DNA of 11,171 nucleotides from an uncultured Collinsella sp. (GTDB lineage: Bacteria > Actinomycetota > Coriobacteriia > Coriobacteriales > Coriobacteriaceae), in assembly GCA_937950415.1 (NCBI GenBank), contig CALFDL010000172.1, positions 1-11,171 on the forward strand, written 5' to 3'. Below, in pieces: positions 5,562-11,171 of the stretch (position 1 is the stretch's first letter; every line of letters begins with the position of its first letter). The position numbers were made by a program, and so were the translations under genes. The notes below the pieces were generated by a model. That model ran no database searches, had not been told where the DNA came from, and was given only the letters and a program-made list of their open reading frames with translations.

Positions 5562-8432
5562 TCACGCTCCCTGTGCGGCGAGCGCCGCGGTCAGGACGAT
5601 GCCGGCAATCTTGGCCGCCTCGACGTCGTGTTTGTCGTAATCCTCCAAGGCCACCGAGATGGCAACCGTGGGTGAATCATAAGGTGCAAAGCCAACAAAC
5701 ATAGAGTTGACGTTGGTGCCGCCGGTCTCGGCCGAACCGGTCTTGCCGGCAACCTTGACGCCCGGAATCTGGGCATCGGTGCCGGTACCGGACTGTACGA
5801 CGGCGAGCATGGCCTGCTTGACCTGGTCGGCCGTAGTGGCACTGACGGCCTGACCAAGCGAGCGGGACTGCGTGGTCTTAACCACGGTTCCGTCCGGGGC
5901 GAGTATCTGGGATACAAAGAACGGGTCCATGACCACGCCGCTGTTGGCGATGGCCGCAGCGATCACGCAATTCTGCATAACGGTGGTCTGCGGGCCGGGC
6001 GTGTGATCCATGCCGACAGGCTGGCCGGCGCCTGCCCAAGCGGTCTCCCACTCGGTCATGAGCGATGGGTCGGCCATGATGGAGGCCGTGGAGGTCAGGT
6101 CCTGGCCGAGCTTTTGGCCGTAGCCAAAGGCGTTGGCAAACTGTACGAGCGTGTTTGCGCCAACTTCGTTTGCCACCTGGCCGAAGACGACGTTGGAGGA
6201 CACGGCAAAGGCCTGCTGCAGGCTGATGGTGCCGTAGCTCTCGTTGGCAGAGTTGGTGACCGGTGCGTTGCCGATGTCCATGGAGCCGGGAGCCTGGTAG
6301 GTGCTGGTCAGGCTGGCGGTACCGGTCTCGAGTGCCGCGGAAAGCGTAACGACCTTAAACGTGGAGCCCGGCGTGTACAGCGCGTCCATGGCGCGATTGT
6401 ACATGGAGCCGTCCTCGCCGCCGCCCGTCTGCAGCAGGGCATCGATGTTGGTGTTGTCGTAGGTGGGCGAGCTGGCGCATGCGAGGACCGCGCCGGTGCG
6501 CGGATCCAAGACCACCACGGCGCCCTTAAAGCCCTTGAGCGCCTGCTCGGCAGCCGTCTGGATGCGCGAGTCGATGGTGAGCTTGGCGGTGTTGCCCGGC
6601 TGGGTCTGACCTGCAAGCGACGCGATAGCGTTGTTCCAGCTGGAGTAGTCCTTAGAACCGGTGAGCGTGTCGTTCATGACGCTCTCGATGGCGGTGGTGC
6701 CATACTGCTGGCTCACGTAGCCAACCACGTGCGCTGCCAGGTTACCGTTGGGGTAGGAGCGTACGTAGGTGCCGTCCTCCTGCTGCAGCGACTCGGCCAG
6801 CGTCACGCCGTCGGACGTGATGATGGAGCCGCGCTGGATGTACTTGGAGCGGGCGATGGTGTGGTTGTTGGTCGGCATGTCCTGATAGTCCTTGGCCTTA
6901 ATGACCTGGACATAGGTGAGGTTGCCGATAAGGATGGCGAACAGCGCCGTAAAGGCGAGCACCGCGCGGGTTAGACGGTTGGCGAGCGCAACGCGGCCGA
7001 GCACACCGGATTCAGGCGTGTCGAGCAGGCGACGTCGCATGCGCGAGCCGACGGAATGGCTGCCGCTGCCGTAGGAAGACGAGGTGGCAAAGCGCGTGCC
7101 CGTCGGGGCGGCGGCAGATGCGACCTGATCATCGGTGATGGCGGCCATGGTGCCGGTGCCGGTAAGCTCGGCCTCGCGTCCGGTAGCCTCGTCACCGGCG
7201 CGCAGCAGGAGCGCGACGATGATAAAGCTCGCCAGCAGCGAGGAGCCGCCCTGGCTCATAAAGGGCAGGGTAACGCCGGTCAGCGGGATCAGGCGGGTCA
7301 CGCCGCCAACGATCAAGAAAGCCTGGAAGCTGATGGCGGCCGTAAGGCCGGTCGCGCTAAAGGCGGCAAGGTCGGACTTGGCGCGGGCGGCCGTGGTCAG
7401 GCCGCGCACGGCAAAGAGCATAAACAGGATGAGTACGGCGCCGCCGCCCAAAAGGCCCATTTCCTCGCCGATGGCCGAGAAGATAAAGTCGGACTCGACG
7501 ACGGGGATGTTGTTGGCCATGCCGTTGCCGATACCAACGCCGACTAGGCCGCCGTCGGCGAGCGAGAAGAGCGACTGGACGATCTGGTAGCCCTGCCCCT
7601 GGGCGTCCTTAAACGGATCGACCCAAACCTGGAAACGCACCTGAACGTGCGACAGGAACTTGTAGGCGCCCACGGCTCCCACGGCCAAAAGTGCGAGGCC
7701 GATGATGACGTACGAGAAGCGTCCCGTGGCAACGTAGAGCATCAGCAAGAAGATGGTGTAGAACAGCACGGCCGAACCCAGGTCGCGTTCGAAGACGACG
7801 ACGAGCAGACACACACCCCACACGGCAAACAGCGGCAGCAGCAGTCGCAGGCGAGGGATCTTAAAGCCCAGGATCTTGCGGTTGGAGATGGAGAGCAGCT
7901 CGCGGTTCTCGGCCAGGTACCCGGCCAGGAACAGCACGATAAAGACCTTGGCGAACTCGCCGGGCTGGATGGTAAAGCCTGCGATGCGAATCCACAGCTT
8001 GGAGCCCGAGATCGTGGTGCCGATAAAGATAGGTAGCATCAGCAGAATGATGCCGATAATGCCAAAGGTGTACTTGTAGCGCATGACCACGTCGAGATTC
8101 TTAACCAACGCGAGCGTTCCCACCATCAGGGCCACCGAGACAAACAGGATGATGAGCTGTGAGATGGCGAGAGCGGGGGCGAGACGCGTCACGAACGTGA
8201 TGCCGATGCCCGAAAGCACAAAGACAATGGGCAGGATAGCGGGGTCGGCACCGGGCGCCAAGATGCGCACGGCGATATGTGCCGCAGCGAAGGCGGCAAA
8301 GAGGCCGATCGGCACGGCGAGCGTCTCAAAGGAGATGGCGGCGCCCGCGGTGAGCACGTACATCGCATACAGCAGGATGACGGGGAACGCCGAGGCGATG
8401 AGCAAGAGCAGCTCGGTGTTGCGGCGACTCAT
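5562..8432 (-). CDS. Fused SEDS glycosyltransferase (RodA/FtsW) and class B penicillin-binding protein
   Basis: This 956-residue membrane protein joins both steps of peptidoglycan synthesis. I chose ATG at 8432, eight bases after AGGGAG; a GTG three codons earlier overlaps that site. Residues about 5-415 are a multi-spanning SEDS polymerase with QPGEFAK (156-162), ERDLGSA (215-221), the loop WVDPFKDAQGQGYQ holding the likely catalytic Asp, and GVTLPFMSQGGSS (386-398). A polar linker (about 415-485, rich in Ala, Ser, Gly, Thr) leads to one membrane helix (about 488-508), a short pedestal and a transpeptidase domain with STFK (690-693, nucleophile S690), SSN (745-747) and KTG (897-899). In mycobacteria the equivalents are the separate adjacent genes rodA and pbpA, so this is a gene fusion, with no stop or frameshift. 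RodA versus FtsW subtype is inferred from gene order. Confidence 0.93.
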   Translation of the reverse strand: MSRRNTELLLLIASAFPVILLYAMYVLTAGAAISFETLAVPIGLFAAFAAAHIAVRILAPGADPAILPIVFVLSGIGITFVTRLAPALAISQLIILFVSVALMVGTLALVKNLDVVMRYKYTFGIIGIILLMLPIFIGTTISGSKLWIRIAGFTIQPGEFAKVFIVLFLAGYLAENRELLSISNRKILGFKIPRLRLLLPLFAVWGVCLLVVVFERDLGSAVLFYTIFLLMLYVATGRFSYVIIGLALLAVGAVGAYKFLSHVQVRFQVWVDPFKDAQGQGYQIVQSLFSLADGGLVGVGIGNGMANNIPVVESDFIFSAIGEEMGLLGGGAVLILFMLFAVRGLTTAARAKSDLAAFSATGLTAAISFQAFLIVGGVTRLIPLTGVTLPFMSQGGSSLLASFIIVALLLRAGDEATGREAELTGTGTMAAITDDQVASAAAPTGTRFATSSSYGSGSHSVGSRMRRRLLDTPESGVLGRVALANRLTRAVLAFTALFAILIGNLTYVQVIKAKDYQDMPTNNHTIARSKYIQRGSIITSDGVTLAESLQQEDGTYVRSYPNGNLAAHVVGYVSQQYGTTAIESVMNDTLTGSKDYSSWNNAIASLAGQTQPGNTAKLTIDSRIQTAAEQALKGFKGAVVVLDPRTGAVLACASSPTYDNTNIDALLQTGGGEDGSMYNRAMDALYTPGSTFKVVTLSAALETGTASLTSTYQAPGSMDIGNAPVTNSANESYGTISLQQAFAVSSNVVFGQVANEVGANTLVQFANAFGYGQKLGQDLTSTASIMADPSLMTEWETAWAGAGQPVGMDHTPGPQTTVMQNCVIAAAIANSGVVMDPFFVSQILAPDGTVVKTTQSRSLGQAVSATTADQVKQAMLAVVQSGTGTDAQIPGVKVAGKTGSAETGGTNVNSMFVGFAPYDSPTVAISVALEDYDKHDVEAAKIAGIVLTAALAAQGA

Positions 8433-8448
8433 AAGCGGCACTCCCTTT

Positions 8449-10383
8449 CTAATTCTTATCGGAGGCTTCGGCCTCGGCGGACTGTTCGGCGGTTTTCTCG
8501 GAATCTGATTCGGAGGTCGATCCCTGATTGGTGTTGTCGCGAATCGTTTGCGCGTCGATCACCTGGCGGGTCTGCTCCTCGTCGATCTGGTGGCGGTACT
8601 TGGATATCGTGTCCTGCGCATCGTCGACACTTGTTTGCGGAATGCCCGCCTTGAGGCGGTTTTGCGTGTCTTCGGGCAGGTCGGACAGCTTGATGCTGGT
8701 TTCGCTTTCGAGCCAGTGGAGCTTGAGTCCGAGCGGCTTGCCGGGCAGGCCGCGCCAGACGGCGACATTGCCCTGGTAGGTACCCAGGTAGTACGAGCCG
8801 GTGACACCCGTGTAGGCCCAGATGCCAGCTGCCAGCACAAAGACGAGGGCCAGGATGGCGGCGATAGTAACGTTGCGGCGACGCACGCGTTGCGCCTCGC
8901 GCATGACGCCATCGTCAACCAGGTCAACGACTACTACGGTCACGTTGTCGTGGCCGCCGGCGGCAAGCGCCGCGTCCACTAGGTTGTCGACGCAGATTTG
9001 CGCGGTTGAGGACTGCGTGGCGATGTTCTCGATATCGCTATCGGGAATCATGCTCGAAAGGCCGTCGGAGCACAGGATCAGGCGGTCGCCTTCCTCAATA
9101 TGCAGAGTGAAGTGGTCGGCATACATGGCGGGGTCCGAGCCCAGTGCGCGGGTGATGACCGAACGGTTGGGGTGGACGCGAGCCTCGTCTGCCGTAATCT
9201 CGCCGGCGTCCACGAGCTCCTCCACGTAGGAGTGGTCGCGGGTCACGCGGATGAGCGTGCCCTCGTGGAGCAGGTAGGCGCGAGAGTCACCCACGTGGGC
9301 GATGGCGAGCGTGTCGTTTTCGATATAGGCGCAAGTGGCTGTGCAGCCCATGCCGGGCTTGCCCAGGCCGTTCAGGGCCGCCTCGATTACGGCGGCGTTG
9401 GCTGCCTCGACGGCTGCGGCCAGGCGTGCTGCGTCGGCGGACTGCGGGGCCGTCTTGGCAATAGTCTCGACGGCGATGGAAGAGGCTACCTCGCCGGCGG
9501 CGTGACCGCCCATGCCGTCGCATACGCAAAAGAGCGGCGACTGCACCAGGTAGGAATCCTCATTGTGCGGGCGTACGCAGCCAACGTCGGAGCGGGCGCC
9601 CCACATGAGTTGCGTGGTGGTGCCGGCATCAGAGGTCGAGTCGGTCTCGATGCGCTCCTCGGTCAGGGGCTCAAAGCTCATGGTCGAGCCGGGGTCTTTG
9701 AGCTTGGCCTCAACGGCGGCAACGTCGATCTCTGCTGTGTCACCGGGAGAGACGGTGTTTGTCTCGGCGTTTGATTCGGAATCGCCGGTGTCCGGGGAGC
9801 CGGGCTCCTCGAACACGCGGGCGGTCGACTCGTCGTCTTGCGGGCTGACGTCTATAGGCTCGGGCGTCGCAAAGTGCGACGGCGCGGGCATGCTTTGCGA
9901 CTGGGCGGCGGGCTCGGTCACGGCATCGGACTCGCTTGCGGGCGCAGGCTGCGGGGTCTTGGGTGCAGGGCCGTCCTCGGGGGATGGCCCCGCTTCGGGC
10001 GCCGGCGTAGACACGGGCGCAACTTCGGATGCCGGAGCTATGGGAAACGCCGGCGCGGCGGGCTCGGGTGCCGCAAACACCGCAGCGCTCTCGTTGATTG
10101 CCGCGGCGACGGGCTCTGCAAAGTGAGCTGGCGCCGAGGTTGCTTCGGGCGCTGTGGGCTGTTCCGCAGCATGTGCGCCGATGGGCGCCGCTACGGCATC
10201 CTCTTCGTCCTCGTTATCGGCGAGATCCGAAATATCATGCGTTACATGCGAAAGAGGCAGGGAGAACACGGTGTCCTCGGGCTCCACGGGTGTGGAGTCC
10301 GCCGGAGCGGCGTGGGCCGGTGCAGCTACGGCGGCAGCCGGTGCCTCGGTCATAGTCGCGGACTTGTTCTCCTCGTCGATCAT
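8449..10383 (-). CDS. pstP: PstP-type PP2C Ser/Thr phosphatase with long N-terminal extension
   Basis: This 644-residue phosphatase removes phosphate from PknB and its substrates. Its ATG overlaps the fhaB stop (ATGA) and has AAGGTG eight bases upstream. Residues 1 to about 257 are a low-complexity, Ala/Pro/Glu-rich, probably disordered cytoplasmic region. The PP2C domain (about 258-490) has the metal-binding motifs RPHNED (271-276), CDGMGGH (288-294), HVGDSRAY (363-370), CSDGL (438-442) and GHDN (477-480). One membrane helix (about 504-525) follows, then an extracellular part (526-644) starting YYLGTYQGNVAVWRGLPG, as in PstP, and an acidic Ser/Glu tail. Classical PstP starts at the PP2C domain, so the extension is unusual. 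The stop lies 16 bp before the SEDS-PBP start. Confidence 0.93.
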   Translation of the reverse strand: MIDEENKSATMTEAPAAAVAAPAHAAPADSTPVEPEDTVFSLPLSHVTHDISDLADNEDEEDAVAAPIGAHAAEQPTAPEATSAPAHFAEPVAAAINESAAVFAAPEPAAPAFPIAPASEVAPVSTPAPEAGPSPEDGPAPKTPQPAPASESDAVTEPAAQSQSMPAPSHFATPEPIDVSPQDDESTARVFEEPGSPDTGDSESNAETNTVSPGDTAEIDVAAVEAKLKDPGSTMSFEPLTEERIETDSTSDAGTTTQLMWGARSDVGCVRPHNEDSYLVQSPLFCVCDGMGGHAAGEVASSIAVETIAKTAPQSADAARLAAAVEAANAAVIEAALNGLGKPGMGCTATCAYIENDTLAIAHVGDSRAYLLHEGTLIRVTRDHSYVEELVDAGEITADEARVHPNRSVITRALGSDPAMYADHFTLHIEEGDRLILCSDGLSSMIPDSDIENIATQSSTAQICVDNLVDAALAAGGHDNVTVVVVDLVDDGVMREAQRVRRRNVTIAAILALVFVLAAGIWAYTGVTGSYYLGTYQGNVAVWRGLPGKPLGLKLHWLESETSIKLSDLPEDTQNRLKAGIPQTSVDDAQDTISKYRHQIDEEQTRQVIDAQTIRDNTNQGSTSESDSEKTAEQSAEAEASDKN

Positions 10384-10796
10384 CGACGGTTCACCTTCAT
10401 GACCACATCGCCGATCTGGACTTCGTCGCCCTCGCGCAGCGTTGCGGGCTCCACAAGCTGGCGGCCGTTGACGAGCGTGCCGTTAAGCGAGTTGAGGTCC
10501 TCGATGATGAGCGCCGGGCCCTGCAGCGAAAAGCGCGCATGCGAGGCCGAGACGAATGGTTCGTTGATGCAGATGTCCGAAGATGGCGAGCGACCGACGA
10601 TGACGGGGCCGAGCATATCTACGTGGATGCCGCGGATACCGCGCGGACCCTTGTCCACATCGATCGTCCAGATAGCCGAGTCGCGGCGCTGCCCGCGCAC
10701 AAGTCCCACGCCGGTCTTCATGACGGCGAACAGGAAGATATAGAGCAGGGCGACCAGGACGATGCGGCCTGCAAAAAGGACGATATCGATGTTCAT
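10380..10796 (-). CDS. fhaB: Membrane-anchored FHA protein, FhaB/FipA type
   Basis: This 138-residue protein has an N-terminal membrane helix (about 5-27), a basic linker, and one FHA domain (about 43-136) that binds phosphothreonine peptides. Key FHA residues are present: G68-R69-S70, S83 and H86 (SASH), and NSLNGT (102-107). In mycobacteria FhaB (FipA) is phosphorylated by the operon's kinase and links it to division proteins; a like role is inferred here. Its start lies six bases after the preceding FHA gene's stop, with AGGGGA overlapping that stop, and its own TGA overlaps the pstP ATG, so translation of the three genes is probably coupled. The length is usual for the family. Confidence 0.92.
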   Translation of the reverse strand: MNIDIVLFAGRIVLVALLYIFLFAVMKTGVGLVRGQRRDSAIWTIDVDKGPRGIRGIHVDMLGPVIVGRSPSSDICINEPFVSASHARFSLQGPALIIEDLNSLNGTLVNGRQLVEPATLREGDEVQIGDVVMKVNRR

Positions 10797-10802
10797 AAGC
10801 GA

Positions 10803-11171
10803 CTATCCCCTAAATTCAAAGGTGCTCAGGCCAAACGTCAGCAGATCGCCGTTGCGCAGCGGGCAGCGCGTAATGCGGCGGTTGTTGACGAGTGTGCCGT
10901 TGGTGGAATTGAGGTCCTCGATCGACCAATCCGAGCCCGTAAAGGTGAGCTGGGCGTGGCGGCGCGACACGTTGGGGTCGCGCAGGGCAATGTCGGAAAC
11001 TGAGCGCTCGCGACCGATGGTCACCTGTGCGGAGGTGATGCTATGGCTCTCGCCGCTCACGACGTCGACGAGCTGGGCGAGCGGGCGCTGCGGGGCGCGA
11101 GTGCTCGCCATGTTGGAGGCGATGCCGGTTGCGGCGCCTAGGCCCACGGCGGCACCGGTCGCGGCGGCTCC
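10803..11171 (-). CDS. fhaA: FHA-domain protein, C-terminal part (FhaA-like), runs off right edge
   Basis: The frame is open to the window edge, giving 122 C-terminal residues. A Gly/Ala-rich linker (GAAATGAAVGLGAATG) precedes one complete FHA domain with VTIGRERSVSDIAL, SRRH (phosphothreonine-binding Ser and His) and LNSTNGTLVNN. An internal GTG at 11147 is not taken as the start, since coding sequence continues upstream with no ribosome site. Position at the head of fhaB-pstP-SEDS/PBP-pknB matches FhaA, which in mycobacteria has an N-terminal DUF3662 domain, a long flexible linker and this C-terminal FHA. The N-terminal part would decide it but is outside the window. Confidence 0.85.
   Translation of the reverse strand, partial: GAAATGAAVGLGAATGIASNMASTRAPQRPLAQLVDVVSGESHSITSAQVTIGRERSVSDIALRDPNVSRRHAQLTFTGSDWSIEDLNSTNGTLVNNRRITRCPLRNGDLLTFGLSTFEFRG

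Noticed and set aside
6003..6974. A 323-codon plus-strand frame antisense to the transpeptidase half
   Set aside because: Shadow of the real gene, composed of Gly/Ala/Val/Arg-rich sequence without any domain.
9838..10743. A 301-codon plus-strand frame antisense to pstP and fhaB
   Set aside because: Crosses the boundary of two well-supported genes and encodes Arg/Gly-rich low-complexity sequence.

Overview
The right two thirds of the window (about 3.4-11.2 kb) is high-GC chromosomal DNA. It carries, all on the minus strand, the conserved actinobacterial cluster that couples Ser/Thr phosphorylation to cell-wall synthesis. In transcription order these are a C-terminal fragment of an FhaA-type FHA protein, an FhaB/FipA-type membrane-anchored FHA protein, a PstP-type PP2C phosphatase, a RodA/FtsW glycosyltransferase fused in one polypeptide to a class B penicillin-binding protein, and a PknB-type kinase with four PASTA repeats. 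The gene order, base composition and absence of a separate pknA point to an Actinomycetota genome. A Coriobacteriia member such as Collinsella is my best guess, but no database check was possible.

The left part (1-3168) is visibly more AT-rich across most of its length and looks like the right end of an integrated mobile element. Going leftwards from its boundary it holds a putative attachment region, a tyrosine recombinase, a short spacer with a candidate promoter/operator, an excisionase-like small helix-turn-helix protein, a winged-helix DNA-binding protein, a 450-bp stretch of nested inverted repeats without a convincing gene, and the first 124 codons of a coiled-coil protein that leaves the window on the left. 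The right boundary falls in a 3' fragment of a tRNA-Arg(CCU) gene, from the anticodon loop to CCA (3124-3168). This predicts that the element integrated in the anticodon loop and that the intact tRNA lies at the far left end, outside the window.

Between the element and pknB (3124-3345) the DNA is unusually structured. It contains the 45-nt tRNA fragment followed by a hairpin terminator, an inverted copy of part of the same fragment, a second direct copy of the tRNA 3' end, and another strong terminator. This suggests more than one integration at the same tRNA, with an older element reduced to a scar of about 100 bp.

Functionally, the chromosomal genes form one signalling and effector module. 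PknB senses the wall through its PASTA domains, PstP reverses its phosphorylation, the FHA proteins read phosphothreonines, and the fused SEDS-PBP protein is the peptidoglycan polymerase/crosslinker. Two features stand out: the natural SEDS-transpeptidase fusion, and a roughly 255-residue disordered N-terminal extension on the phosphatase.
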